Shown: positions 1 to 9,543, counted from the first letter of the stretch. The stretch: DNA of 64,000 nucleotides from Nitrosospira sp. (GCA_013821425.1 JACDGV010000001.1:1-64000); one strand, 5' to 3'. Numbers and translations: made by a program. The notes: a model not told the origin generated them from the letters alone.

Positions 1-3000
1 GCACCCTGAGGCGTTTACTGGTGCACTCGGGGGTGTATCCGGGCAGATATCCTGAGCATCTATGATACCGTCACTATCCGAATCGACAAGGGTAATGTCG
101 AGAGTGTATGCTATGCGAGAACCATATGCGGCAATCTCTATTGGCCAGGTGATCGGGGCGCCCGTGAGGAAATCGACATAACGCCCGCACAGCTCAGGCC
201 TGGTTGCCTCATCCGGACAGTTCTCGGAGGAGATGTCGTAACTGGGGTTTGAGAATAGCCTGGTTTCAAGTCCGGCTTCAGCCGGGCTGACTGGTACGAT
301 TTCAACATTCGCAAGATATACTTTTTGCCCTGGGAGGAGCCCTTTAAAGTATAGCCGGGCGCCGATATCACCTGTATTAGGATCGGCTGCGTGAATTGTC
401 TTTGAAGACTGCGTTACAAAACTGACACGCCTGAGATTTTGATCAGACGTGATCGGCTGGTATGCGCTTAGCGCATCGTAGCCATTGCCACCCCCCCCGC
501 CTCTTTGCAGCATTGCGTACATGGCCTGACCGTTCCAGCCTGCCTTAATGTCGAACGTTACCCGATACCACCCGTTCGCGACGACGGAAAACGGTGGGGT
601 GGCAATTTCACTAGTCGAGCCACCTGCGGTCAGTTCGATGCACGAAGTTGACCCGCACGTAGTCAACTGCCTGGTTGCCAGCGGCGCCTGCGCGTTCCAG
701 GCCACCCAGCCTAGGGTGCCGTTCGAGAAAGAGCCATTAGGCACGATATTATTACCGAGTGCCTTATAAGATGCGTAGCCTGCCGGGCTGACCACGCTTC
801 CGTTAGCATCTTGATTCCTGGCTTGCCATTCTTGAAAACGGAACGAAGCGCTACCGGTGGGCCATAATTCGCCAGTTATGCGCGACGAAACGAGGCTCGA
901 ATAGCGATTTCGATAATAAGTCGCAAATCGCGAGGTGTCCAGGATGGTGCTATAGTGTCCTATTGGCGTGCTTGGGACGAGAGGGAATATCAGATTATCG
1001 GCAATCCTGTTTCCATATAAATCCCCCTGATAATCGAGCAGCTTGCTGTCCTCTTTGAGCCAAATCTGGTTTCCGCGATTCCCATAGAGGATATTTCCGT
1101 CTATATGGTTGTTAAAGGCATTGTGCAGAAATATGCCGTGGACTGCTTCAGTGACGGTGTTTAGCATTACGGAGTTGGCGTTTGAAAGCTCGTCCAAATA
1201 AATACCCTCCGCCAGACTCGTCCGTCCAATTGGCATTCCCTCTAGTCCTCCCCAGACTCGCCGGATTATGTTGCCTGTAATATTGCTGCCTGCGGATTTA
1301 TACGTATATATCGCTCCGCAGTCATCCAGGGTAACGCAGGAATCTTCGATCAGATTATTCTCGATAAGGCTATTTTTTCTGACTACAATTCCGTTGAAAC
1401 CTGACCCGCTGATCACGTTTCGACTCACCTTCGCATCGTTGCCGCTGATTACGGCACCCACCGTTGGCGACGGCAGGGAAACGATATTTCCATTAATGCG
1501 AGTGACCCCCGCATCGGTAATCGTACTGTCTGCGAGCACCAATGATGTTGCGACTCCCACATCAGGGACGATTCCAAGCACCGCTTCTGCACCCACGCGC
1601 TCGATTGTGGCCCTGGTCAGGCTGGCGCTGGCTGCTCCAGGCGCGTAGACACCCACTTCGCTAATATCGCGGATGCGCATGTCGTGCAATTCCACGGCAC
1701 TGCTGTTTTCCATTCGAACACCCGTTACGCATCCCTGGGCCGTAATGTTCTCAATGCGGACGTACTTTCTTCCTGAAAAGTCGATGCAGGTATCGAGGGC
1801 TGTAATATAGACGATTTCGTTTGGAGCGCTATCCGAAGTCGTTCCTATGTAAACAGCTTTGTCCGAGGCATCAAAATACCATTCATTAGGTGAATCGACC
1901 ATCCAGAGAGCGCCGGTGAGGAAGTAGCCCCAGCTTTTGGCTACAGGATATGAAGTTGGCTTGTCCAAAACAATCGCTGTGCCTGATACTGATGCAATCT
2001 TACGATTGTCGATCGTCCATGCATTGGTGCGTACGGAGATACCGAGTCCGGCTTGAAGAGCAACACCGCCAGGCAGCTGCAAGTCGGATCCCGAAGTAAT
2101 GTAAGAGCTTCCGCGACCTCCGTTGGAGGTCGCGACGTTATTTGAATCAGCTGCATTTCTCAGGTACATGGAGGCCGGTTCATGAGGATTGAAGCCACGA
2201 TTCGGGTGATGCGCAAGGGTCAGTGGCGTGTTGCTGAGCCGTGCTGCTTTTGGGGTCGGATACTGAGGTTCAATGCGAACGTCGTCTAAGTGAGTGATAT
2301 AACCGCCTGGGGCCATATCGAAGTCGAGCCGGGCATTGTCGATCTGGGCGGTTGCCTTGAAGGGGAAGGAAATCTCCTGCCACTCTCCGTTTCCCACAAC
2401 GGTTTTCCTGATACCTACCGTATCATGGGGTTCGGCGTTCCGGCGGAGGATGGTACTGACCCGGGTGCCGGAGTTCGCTTTGAACTTGAATCTCAGGTGA
2501 TAATTGGCTCCTCCAAGGATACTGAAGGAATGGCTGTACACAGAACTATTGCCCGAGCCCGTGCCGCTGACGAACTTCATGCAACGGGTCGAATCCGTTT
2601 CGCACGAGCTTGCCAGGGAGACCTCGGCATCGGACCTGGGCGACCAGATGCGCCAACCAGTCAAGCCCGTCTCGAACCCGGGATTCTGGAGGAGGTTAAC
2701 TCTTGAGAGATCAGCCTTGTAAGTGTTCGAGGCATGTTTCGACCACAGATGTGCGGGAATGGGGTGAGCCCCTTCGATTGTGGGCGGCGCTGCCTTGCAA
2801 TCACCCGGGTAGCTGGTGATGTTGATAGCCGCGCTGGCGGTGCCGGATGCGGGTATTTTCAATGTTTCTGTCCACTTCCGGCCACAACGCAGCGCGACAA
2901 TGTCACCGGGTTGAAGCGGGGCTTCGGACAGTTTCCGCAGGCTCGCCCAAGGTCCGTTTACGGCTGGCGTTCCCGTTGGTTCCGGAAAAGCTCCTGACCA

Positions 3001-3105
3001 GGCATCGTTTCCTTGAGCGGAGTCAATGTAATAGGTTGCTGCATAAGCAGCGTGCTGTACGATAGTCAGCACGACCATAACTAGCGTTTTTTTTACGGTG
3101 ATCAT
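1..3105 (-). CDS. Secreted right-handed beta-helix protein, C-terminus cut by window edge
   Basis: This minus-strand frame stays open for 1,035 codons from an ATG at 3105 to the first base of the window, so the C-terminus is missing. An ACGAGA-like ribosome site lies just upstream of the start. The N-terminus is a signal peptide (KK, hydrophobic core, likely cleavage after AYA near residue 23), followed by YYIDSAQGNDAWSG, an opening typical of secreted beta-helix proteins. Around residues 140-270 there is a carbohydrate-binding-like module (NLLQNPGFETGLTGW). The middle has repeated short strands such as ISGNDAKVSRNVISG and IENNLIEDS, as in parallel beta-helix (NosD/pectate-lyase-like) folds. 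A second such module (NIVPNGSFSNGTLGW) follows. The last residues carry a thrombospondin type-3-like calcium repeat (DSDSDGIIDAQDICPDTP). It is probably exported and may bind or cleave polysaccharide; no catalytic residues can be assigned. No PEP-CTERM tail is visible because the end is outside the window. Confidence 0.85.
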   Translation of the reverse strand, partial: MITVKKTLVMVVLTIVQHAAYAATYYIDSAQGNDAWSGAFPEPTGTPAVNGPWASLRKLSEAPLQPGDIVALRCGRKWTETLKIPASGTASAAINITSYPGDCKAAPPTIEGAHPIPAHLWSKHASNTYKADLSRVNLLQNPGFETGLTGWRIWSPRSDAEVSLASSCETDSTRCMKFVSGTGSGNSSVYSHSFSILGGANYHLRFKFKANSGTRVSTILRRNAEPHDTVGIRKTVVGNGEWQEISFPFKATAQIDNARLDFDMAPGGYITHLDDVRIEPQYPTPKAARLSNTPLTLAHHPNRGFNPHEPASMYLRNAADSNNVATSNGGRGSSYITSGSDLQLPGGVALQAGLGISVRTNAWTIDNRKIASVSGTAIVLDKPTSYPVAKSWGYFLTGALWMVDSPNEWYFDASDKAVYIGTTSDSAPNEIVYITALDTCIDFSGRKYVRIENITAQGCVTGVRMENSSAVELHDMRIRDISEVGVYAPGAASASLTRATIERVGAEAVLGIVPDVGVATSLVLADSTITDAGVTRINGNIVSLPSPTVGAVISGNDAKVSRNVISGSGFNGIVVRKNSLIENNLIEDSCVTLDDCGAIYTYKSAGSNITGNIIRRVWGGLEGMPIGRTSLAEGIYLDELSNANSVMLNTVTEAVHGIFLHNAFNNHIDGNILYGNRGNQIWLKEDSKLLDYQGDLYGNRIADNLIFPLVPSTPIGHYSTILDTSRFATYYRNRYSSLVSSRITGELWPTGSASFRFQEWQARNQDANGSVVSPAGYASYKALGNNIVPNGSFSNGTLGWVAWNAQAPLATRQLTTCGSTSCIELTAGGSTSEIATPPFSVVANGWYRVTFDIKAGWNGQAMYAMLQRGGGGGNGYDALSAYQPITSDQNLRRVSFVTQSSKTIHAADPNTGDIGARLYFKGLLPGQKVYLANVEIVPVSPAEAGLETRLFSNPSYDISSENCPDEATRPELCGRYVDFLTGAPITWPIEIAAYGSRIAYTLDITLVDSDSDGIIDAQDICPDTPPSAPVNASGC

Positions 3106-4368
3106 AGCGTCTCGTTTAAATTAATGGTGGGAATGCAGACATAACCTGAACGGTGGCAATTCCATTTCGCAGGGCGCGCACCTCCACCTGCTTTTGTCAT
3201 GGGCGAACATATTCTGGCGCCAGCCAAAACGACAGGAGATGAGCCCTGGCAAGCGATGCCTCGAAAACCGGTGGGATTACACTGATGCGACAGCGGATGA
3301 GAGTGCACCCTTTCCGTGTCGGTATTTTTGGATTCCACGCTTCGTTCCTCTTCGTCGAAGGCGGAACTGCGTAGATAGGCCTCTCCAACTGCCTCTTGGG
3401 GTCAGGAAGACCCGGCGAGAGTCTGCTTACTCAAAACGCACGGAGATGAGTAAGACGAGTGGCATTTCTGGCAGTCCTGCCGTCGTGGGGCTATGTCCGT
3501 AGAGCGATGACTTTGCCTCCCCCGTTTTCACCGGGTTTGTCCTTTACAGATCAGGTCACTTACTGCCTGAATTCGAGAAGATTTAATTTATCATGAGTTC
3601 TATGCCATTTTTTTGCAGGGATTCACGTTTGAAGCGCAACTTATGAACTTAAGTTAGCGCGCGAGTCGGGTCGGCGTGGGATCATTTTGAGCAACAGAGC
3701 AAAAGGAGGTAATGAGGCGATACGCGTAAGTCATCGCGAGCAAAGATACCATATTTCTTGTTTGAACAAAACGGGAGTTAAGCAGTTATGCTAGAGCTGA
3801 ATTGGCTATTTGAATTGCGCGGTTGCTGTCATTTGTCACTATTTATAATTTAGAAGTATTAAGCAAGCCCTGAGTCGTTCCGTAAAAAACAGGCGATAGC
3901 GCCGTGGACCAGCAAATTCCCCGTGTTGTAGGATGGCAGCTGATTAAGATATTATCCATCAGGTGTTCTGCGAGTTTATACAGCACTTCTGATGGTATAT
4001 TCCAAATGTGGGGTGCCGCAAAAGGCACACTGATTGCTCCATGGCGGAATTCAACCAGTTTTCTAAACGTCGTGGCTGCTTACGATAGCGCGTAGGTTTC
4101 CATAGAGATGCTTTGTAGGAGGATTCCCCCGAGCGCAAGAGGCAAAGCTGTTCTCCGGAATGAGTACCAGATTAGTTCCTCTCTGTCATTCGAGATCCCA
4201 TAATCAGGAAAGATTACCTATTCTGACAACCTACATTCATTCTTATCCGGTGCGTACAATGGTAAAGGTGAGCGGACGCGTTTCAGTTCCCGGCTCTGAG
4301 TTCAATGCGTATTTATGATGTTGTAGGGTTTTGTCATCCCAATAAAGAATTTGAAGCAAGAGATAAGA
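3106..4368. other. Long intergenic region between divergent genes, no gene recognised
   Basis: These 1.26 kb separate the beta-helix gene (minus) from wecB (plus). Short open frames on both strands have no recognisable protein content or good ribosome sites. The minus strand carries a possible structured leader near 3509-3541 and an 8-bp hairpin at 3426-3454, both reported separately. The region must contain the promoters of the two divergent genes, but I could not place a convincing -35/-10 pair. Confidence 0.6.
3440..3550 (-). promoter_or_regulatory. Possible c-di-GMP-I (GEMM-I)-like riboswitch aptamer, tentative
   Basis: Read on the minus strand, this leader lies about 340-440 nt upstream of the beta-helix gene. 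It has the order GUAAAGGAC-AAA-CCCG, a GUGAAAA loop, CGGGGGAG-GCAAA-GUC. This resembles the first half of the c-di-GMP-I aptamer, where GGC-AAACC, a GAAA-capped stem and GCAAA-GCC occur in that order. The closing pairs here are GAC/GUC (3539-3541 with 3509-3511), which keep pairing with different bases. The second half (CUGCC, then UGCC) is only loosely like the family, and the expected GGGUUGCC element is not clear. Downstream there is a perfect 8-bp hairpin (3447-3454 with 3426-3433) without a U-tract. The call is an inference from manual comparison. Confidence 0.33.
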
Positions 4369-5496
4369 TTGAAACATAAAAAAATATATCTGGTTGGCGG
4401 AGCACGACCAAATTTTATGAAGATTGCTCCGGTTGTGCGGGCCTTGCAGGCGCGCGACGGTTTATCCTTCAGTATCATCCATACTGGGCAGCATTATGAT
4501 CGGGAAATGAACGACGTGTTTTTTGAGGAATTGGGCATTCCCGAGCCAGATGTCTTCATGGGGGCGGGGGGTGGCAGTCATTCGCAGCAAACGGCCAAGA
4601 TCATGATTGCTTTCGAGGAATTGTGCTTGGCCGATCGCCCTGATGCTGTGCTGGTGGTGGGCGATGTGAATTCCACACTAGCCTGCTCAATTGTTGCCAA
4701 GAAGCTGAATATCGCAGTGGCTCACGTCGAAGCCGGATTGCGTAGCGGGGATATGACCATGCCGGAGGAGATCAACCGCCTAGTGACAGATAGTATTTCC
4801 GATTTTTTTTTCGTAACGGAGCCGAGTGGGGTCGCGCATTTGAAGCGCGAGGGAAAGAATGATTCTGCTATATACCATGTCGGGCACGTTATGGTGGATA
4901 ACCTCCTATTTCAGGTGGAAAAATTGACTAGCATGGACACGTCAGTATTTGAAACAAGTACTTTCAAGACAATGAACAGGGTCAATGACGGCCGCTATGG
5001 AGTAGTTACCCTGCACCGACCCAGCAATGTGGATATTGCCGAAGTTTTATCACGGATATGCACTGGGCTAAAGGAGGTCGCAACCGAGTTGCCCCTAATC
5101 TTTCCAGTGCATCCCCGTACCCGAAATAATCTTGAGCAGTTCGGCATTGATTTGGGACCGAACATTATGCAGGTAGGGCCCCAGTCTTATATGGCTTTTC
5201 TCAATCTTTGGAAGGACGCCGCTGTGGTGTTAACTGACAGCGGCGGTCTACAAGAAGAAACAACTGCATTAGGCGTACCTTGCATCACAATCCGCAATAA
5301 CACTGAGCGGCCCATCACGGTAGAGGAGGGTTCGAATGTGCTGGCCGGCACGGACCCCGGCCGAATAGTTGCAGAGGTAAGCAAGGTGCTGCGGGGTGAA
5401 GGCAAGCGGGGGCGTCGGCCACACTTATGGGATGGTAAGGCAGCCGAGCGGATAGTTGAAGTGCTTACGCGGGAACTTGCGGTCTCTGACTCATGA
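4369..5496 (+). CDS. wecB: UDP-N-acetylglucosamine 2-epimerase (non-hydrolysing)
   Basis: The enzyme interconverts UDP-GlcNAc and UDP-ManNAc in the cytosol, supplying ManNAc-type residues for surface polysaccharide. The protein begins KHKKIYLVGGARPNFMKIAPV, the hallmark of the family. It keeps the expected active-site features: the Arg and Lys of GARPNFMK, the Asp of GDVNSTLA, the Glu of HVEAGLRSG, the Glu of MPEEINR and the His of LHRPSNVD. TDSGGLQEE and the NTERP sugar-nucleotide region are also present. At 375 aa the length is normal. Both possible starts are TTG (4351 or 4369). I prefer 4369 because AAGAG lies six bases upstream and the product then begins as family members do. It stands alone, 150 bp before galE, with which it may be co-transcribed. 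Confidence 0.93.
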   Translation: MKHKKIYLVGGARPNFMKIAPVVRALQARDGLSFSIIHTGQHYDREMNDVFFEELGIPEPDVFMGAGGGSHSQQTAKIMIAFEELCLADRPDAVLVVGDVNSTLACSIVAKKLNIAVAHVEAGLRSGDMTMPEEINRLVTDSISDFFFVTEPSGVAHLKREGKNDSAIYHVGHVMVDNLLFQVEKLTSMDTSVFETSTFKTMNRVNDGRYGVVTLHRPSNVDIAEVLSRICTGLKEVATELPLIFPVHPRTRNNLEQFGIDLGPNIMQVGPQSYMAFLNLWKDAAVVLTDSGGLQEETTALGVPCITIRNNTERPITVEEGSNVLAGTDPGRIVAEVSKVLRGEGKRGRRPHLWDGKAAERIVEVLTRELAVSDS

Positions 5497-5646
5497 AGTT
5501 CAGGGCTTCCTTAGCCGCTATGTGCCTTCTTAAAATGAATGATTACGTGATCTATGCAATTCAGGGGGGTGATTTCGATTGCCTGAATTCCAATTAGCCA
5601 GATTTATCGCATAATTTCTCTGATCTCTGACGCAAAATAGGTAATC

Positions 5647-6696
5647 ATGATTCTTGTTACAGGCGGAGCTGGGTATATAGGGTCCCACACATGCGTGGAA
5701 CTACTTAACGCGGGCTTTGGGGTAACTGTTTTCGACAATTTTTGCAACAGCCATCAAGAGGCATTGGCCAGGGTGGAGCGCATTACCGGTAAAAAGCTCC
5801 ACCTGGTGCACGGCGATACCCGGGATCGCGCCGCACTGGTAGCAGCACTACGTGATAGTGGCGCAAGTTCTGTCATTCATTTCGCGGGGCTCAAGGCCGT
5901 GGGAGAGTCCGTGAAACAGCCTCTGTCTTACTATGATAATAATGTCGTGGGTACGCTTCGCCTGCTAGAGGCAATGGGGGAGTGTGGAGCGCAAAACCTG
6001 GTATTCAGTTCCTCCGCCACCGTTTACGGCGATCCGAAGAGACTGCCTTTGACTGAGGACCACCCGCTCTCCGCCACAAATCCCTATGGCCGAAGCAAGC
6101 TTATGGTTGAGGAAATTTTGCGCGACGTGCATCGCAGCGATTCGTCCTGGCGCTTCGCAATTTTGCGTTATTTCAATCCGGTCGGCGCCCATCCCAGTGG
6201 CTTGATTGGCGAAGATCCGCTAGGCATTCCCGATAACTTGATGCCTTTTGTAGCCCAGGTCGCAGTGGGAAAGCGGGATACTCTCAACGTATGGGGTAAC
6301 GATTACCCAACTCCCGATGGCACTGGAGTGCGAGATTATATTCATGTGGTCGACTTGGCCTTAGGGCATGTTAAAGCGCTGGAAGCAATGGATGACCCAC
6401 GGGACCAAGGGCAGACCAGCTGTCTGACAGTAAACCTCGGGACGGGCAGGGGTTATAGCGTACTGGACATGGTGCGGGCTTTCGAACAGGCCAGCGGCCG
6501 GCACGTCCCTTACACAATTGCCCCCCGGCGCCCTGGCGACATAGCGTCCTGCTACGCTGATCCACAACGGGCGGACGAGTTGCTGGGCTGGCGTGCAGAG
6601 CGGGGATTGGAAGAGATGTGTGCGGACGCCTGGCGCTGGCAAAGCGCCAACCCCGAAGGATACGGAGGCCAACATTCGAAGCATGAAGCGAGTTGA
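5647..6696 (+). CDS. galE: UDP-glucose 4-epimerase
   Basis: This extended short-chain dehydrogenase/reductase interconverts UDP-Glc and UDP-Gal, and in some homologues the N-acetyl forms, using bound NAD. The first residues carry the Rossmann motif TGGAGYIGSH. The catalytic Ser is in FSSSATVYG and the Tyr/Lys pair in NPYGRSKLMVEE. The C-terminal substrate region includes FNPVGAHPSGLIGEDP and GTGVRDYIHVVDLA. The length (349 aa) is slightly longer than the usual 338. It starts with ATG-ATT directly before the Rossmann strand, so the start is well fixed. It lies between wecB and the GDP-mannose gene in a set of sugar-nucleotide genes at the edge of the polysaccharide locus. Confidence 0.95.
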   Translation: MILVTGGAGYIGSHTCVELLNAGFGVTVFDNFCNSHQEALARVERITGKKLHLVHGDTRDRAALVAALRDSGASSVIHFAGLKAVGESVKQPLSYYDNNVVGTLRLLEAMGECGAQNLVFSSSATVYGDPKRLPLTEDHPLSATNPYGRSKLMVEEILRDVHRSDSSWRFAILRYFNPVGAHPSGLIGEDPLGIPDNLMPFVAQVAVGKRDTLNVWGNDYPTPDGTGVRDYIHVVDLALGHVKALEAMDDPRDQGQTSCLTVNLGTGRGYSVLDMVRAFEQASGRHVPYTIAPRRPGDIASCYADPQRADELLGWRAERGLEEMCADAWRWQSANPEGYGGQHSKHEAS

Positions 6697-6807
6697 TGTC
6701 CCAGGTTTCTCCTCGGTTGCTGGTTGGACCTGAGGTAGTTGCTGTGTCTGTGGCTACGCCGGGTTAGCAGTTCTTAACAAATCTAATTACATTCATTGGT
6801 AAACTTG

Positions 6808-8256
6808 ATGCCATCATTAGTCCCTGTTGTGCTATCAGGCGGGTCCGGCACGCGTCTATGGCCGCTTTCTCGCGAGAAATACCCTAAACAACTTCTGCCC
6901 CTGATTGGGGATGACTCGCTGTTGCAGGCCACCGTACGACGAATGGAGGGGCTTGAGGAAGTGCAACTTGAGGCCCCGCTGGTGGTTTGTAACGAGGAAT
7001 ACCGTTTCGTAATTGCCGAGCAGCTTCGACTAATGGGAACAAAAGGCACGGTCCTGCTTGAGCCTATCGGCCGCAATACTGCCCCCGCTCTAACCCTCGC
7101 TGCTCTGGCTACTATGCGCGAGCAGCGCGATACTGTTCTGCTGGTGATGCCGGCTGACCATATCATACTAGACATACCAACTTTTCAGGCCATGGTACGC
7201 AAAGGTATGTCGCTTGCCGCTCAAGGCGCGATCGTCACCTTTGGTGTCACGCCGGATTCACCGGAAACGGGCTATGGTTACATCCAGGCTGGTGGGCCAT
7301 ACGGCACGGAAGGTGCCAGCCGCATCAGGCGGTTTGTGGAGAAGCCAGATCTCGGGACCGCGCAAGCTTATCTCGATGCAGGCTCTTACTTCTGGAACAG
7401 CGGCCTGTTCATGATGCGCGCCTCAGTGTGGCTTTCAGCCATTGGTTTCTGCCGCCCTGATATTTTGGAAGCTTGCCGCGCAGCCTGGGATCAGGGTACG
7501 GTGGACGGTGATTTTTTACGTGTAAACAAAGATGAGTTCATGCGATGTCCAAGCGATTCAATCGATTATGCAGTCATGGAGCGCATTGCTGCCGATGATA
7601 CTTCATTGCCAGAGGGTGCGCTAATTCCGTTATCGGCGGGTTGGTCCGACGTCGGTGCTTGGGATTCGTTGTGGCAGGTATTGCCAAAGGACCAACAGGG
7701 TAATGTTTCCGAAGGCGATGTGATGTTGCACGACTGTCAAAACATGCTGGTAATGTCGGGACATAGGCTGGTGGCGTGCGTGGGAGTCGAGGACATGGTG
7801 GTAGTTGAAACGTCGGATGCGGTTCTGGTTGCCCATATGAACAGTACCCAGCATGTGAAGAAGATTGTTGACGCTCTCAAGCGCCAGGGCCGGCCCGAGG
7901 GCGAGTTGCATCGCAAGATATTTCGTCCTTGGGGATGGTACGATGGCGTGGATTCCGGCGAGCGCTTCCAGGTCAAGCGCATCGTCGTCAAGCCTGGTGC
8001 CGCGCTTTCGCTGCAGATGCATCATCACCGCGCGGAACACTGGATTGTAGTTCGCGGCACGGCACAGGTTACACGCGCAGATGCAACTTATCTGGTCTCG
8101 GAAAATGAGTCAACCTTTATACCGCTGGGTACCCGCCACCGGTTAGCCAATCCTGGTTGCGTACCCCTTGAGATGATCGAAGTTCAATCGGGATCTTATT
8201 TGGGCGAAGACGACATTGTGCGTTTCGAGGACGTCTATGGACGTAATGCGGGATAA
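6808..8256 (+). CDS. Mannose-1-phosphate guanylyltransferase / mannose-6-phosphate isomerase
   Basis: This is a bifunctional enzyme of the ManC/XanB/AlgA type that makes GDP-mannose. The N-terminal nucleotidyltransferase domain (about residues 5-285) has LSGGSGTRLWPLSREKYPKQ, which binds GTP, and RFVEKPD, which binds the sugar phosphate. A linker leads to the C-terminal cupin (about 350-475), with FRPWGWYD and the metal-binding MHHHRAEHW of type II phosphomannose isomerases. A longer reading from a TTG at 6796 is possible. The ATG at 6808 is preferred because homologues begin right before the nucleotide-binding loop, although neither start has a strong ribosome site. GDP-mannose probably feeds the glycosyltransferases between 21621 and 33713. 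Confidence 0.93.
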   Translation: MPSLVPVVLSGGSGTRLWPLSREKYPKQLLPLIGDDSLLQATVRRMEGLEEVQLEAPLVVCNEEYRFVIAEQLRLMGTKGTVLLEPIGRNTAPALTLAALATMREQRDTVLLVMPADHIILDIPTFQAMVRKGMSLAAQGAIVTFGVTPDSPETGYGYIQAGGPYGTEGASRIRRFVEKPDLGTAQAYLDAGSYFWNSGLFMMRASVWLSAIGFCRPDILEACRAAWDQGTVDGDFLRVNKDEFMRCPSDSIDYAVMERIAADDTSLPEGALIPLSAGWSDVGAWDSLWQVLPKDQQGNVSEGDVMLHDCQNMLVMSGHRLVACVGVEDMVVVETSDAVLVAHMNSTQHVKKIVDALKRQGRPEGELHRKIFRPWGWYDGVDSGERFQVKRIVVKPGAALSLQMHHHRAEHWIVVRGTAQVTRADATYLVSENESTFIPLGTRHRLANPGCVPLEMIEVQSGSYLGEDDIVRFEDVYGRNAG

Positions 8257-8364
8257 TATTTTATTGTAGGCCAAACGGTCTATTGACCCTCTGGTTGTAT
8301 AGCGTACTCTGTTAGAACGTCGGGTTCTTCCGAAATTCCGGAACCGATGTTACAAAATACCTGC

Positions 8365-8391
8365 TTGATAAGGACATGTTTTCTCTATTAT
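8365..8391 (+). promoter_or_regulatory. Possible sigma-70 promoter for the small PEP-CTERM gene
   Basis: TTGATA at 8365-8370 and TATTAT at 8386-8391 each match the -35 and -10 consensus at five of six bases. The spacer is 15 bp, shorter than ideal. The pair lies about 78 bp upstream of the start codon at 8469. The call rests only on these hexamers, and other sigma factors could be used instead. Confidence 0.3.
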
Positions 8392-8468
8392 CAGGTCCAG
8401 TTTCAACAAGCAGGTGGGATATACAAAGAGTGTCTTGCAGTGTTTTGAAAATATAAAGGAGGTAAAAA

Positions 8469-9032
8469 ATGATTAAGACTACTATGAAGCGAGCCGTTGC
8501 GGTTGCGATGCTGGCGGGTGCGAGTGTTGCGGCAAACGCCGCGACAACCGATCTCGGCACAATATCGTTTGACCAGCCCACAACTTTTAACGGTATTATT
8601 CAAGGATCCGGTACAAGCATTAACGATATCTTCACGTTTAATTTGGCGGAATCCAATGTTAGCTCGGGTTACAGTGTAGTCAATCTCCCACTCAGTTTTT
8701 CAGGTGGAGAATGGAACGTTGCTCTGGCCACGCTGACATTGATGTCAAACGCGGACGGGATCGTGGGCAATGCGGATGATCAAATGCTGGCGACGGCTAT
8801 GTGGAACCAAGGAAGTAACAGCAACGATACACTCTCGTTGGCATGGGATCAACCGCTGAACGGTCCGGCTTATATCAACATTACTGGTATAACGGATGGC
8901 GCTCAGGGCGGTATTTATGCCGGCGCGATCGCTGCTGCGGTTCCCGAACCCGAAACTTATGCCATGCTGCTGGCTGGGCTGGGGCTGATGGGTGCGGTGG
9001 TTCGCCGCCGGAGCAACCGCAAGAATTCGTAA
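8469..9032 (+). CDS. Small PEP-CTERM sorting-domain protein
   Basis: This is a predicted exported substrate of an exosortase. It has a signal peptide (residues 1-25, cut after ANA), a beta-rich, Thr/Ser/Asn-rich body of about 130 residues, and a typical C-terminal tail: VPEPETYAMLLAGLGLMG, then the basic RRRSNRK. The body contains SINDIFTF, like the FxDxF-type motif of a known group of PEP-CTERM proteins. Translation is set by a very strong AAAGGAGG eight bases before the ATG, and a terminator follows the stop, so it is a single-gene unit. After sorting it is expected at the cell envelope or in the extracellular matrix. Its specific function is unknown. Confidence 0.92.
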   Translation: MIKTTMKRAVAVAMLAGASVAANAATTDLGTISFDQPTTFNGIIQGSGTSINDIFTFNLAESNVSSGYSVVNLPLSFSGGEWNVALATLTLMSNADGIVGNADDQMLATAMWNQGSNSNDTLSLAWDQPLNGPAYINITGITDGAQGGIYAGAIAAAVPEPETYAMLLAGLGLMGAVVRRRSNRKNS

Positions 9033-9068
9033 ATTCGGTAGGTCTGGATTTACGTATCATGCTTCTGG

Positions 9069-9094
9069 ACGGCCTCCTTCGGGAGGCCGTTTCC
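9069..9094 (+). terminator. Rho-independent terminator after the PEP-CTERM gene
   Basis: A nine-base-pair stem, ACGGCCTCC with GGAGGCCGT, closed by a TTCG loop, is followed by TTCC. It lies 37 bp after the stop codon at 9032. The U-tract is short, but the stem is strong and GC-rich. Confidence 0.75.
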
Positions 9095-9317
9095 TATTAC
9101 ACTGCCTTCCACAAAGCCTGCCTGCACTTCGTCTCGTGAAAAGCCTGTGACGTTTTGAATATGGCCGCCGGTTTTTCTGCCAATCTTATTTCCAACTCGC
9201 GGTATTCCCTGCTCGACTATCACGGGGTCTTCCTGGATACCCCAAAAGGGAATATCAGGCTGTTTGGGGGAAAAGCGCAGAGGCTTGGGACGAGCACATG
9301 AATTTGTGCTTTCTTTT

Positions 9318-9394
9318 TGGTAGGCGCGATTGGACTCGAACCAACGACCCCCACCATGTCAAGGTGGTGCTCTAACCAGCTGAGCTACGCGCCT
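9318..9394 (-). tRNA. tRNA-Val, anticodon GAC
   Basis: On the minus strand the sequence folds as a complete tRNA. The acceptor AGGCGCG pairs with CGCGCCT, the D arm is GCTC-AGCTGGTTA-GAGC, and the anticodon stem CCACC/GGTGG holds the loop TTGACAT with anticodon GAC. The T arm contains GGTTCGAGTCC. The discriminator is A and the CCA end is encoded. The 77-nt length is normal. A TATAAT hexamer on the same strand (9445-9450) lies about 50 bp upstream and could be the -10 element. Confidence 0.97.
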
Positions 9395-9543
9395 AAATAA
9401 GATCAACGAGGCCAAAGTTTATCTGAAACCGGATAAGGGTTCAAATTATAATGTGGGGTTCTGCCGATAGCAGGGGTTGGTACTCGTATCCCGATAGGTA
9501 ACACAAGGGAAGTAGGAAGTATTACAGAGGCTGCCAGTAACTC

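Noticed and set aside
2290-2722. Two plus-strand frames inside the beta-helix gene
   Set aside because: They are shadows of the minus-strand frame, which has signal peptide, domains and an uninterrupted 1,035 codons.
3194-3502. 102-codon plus-strand frame in the intergenic region
   Set aside because: Composition is unlike a protein, there is no ribosome site, and it overlaps the minus-strand leader hairpin.
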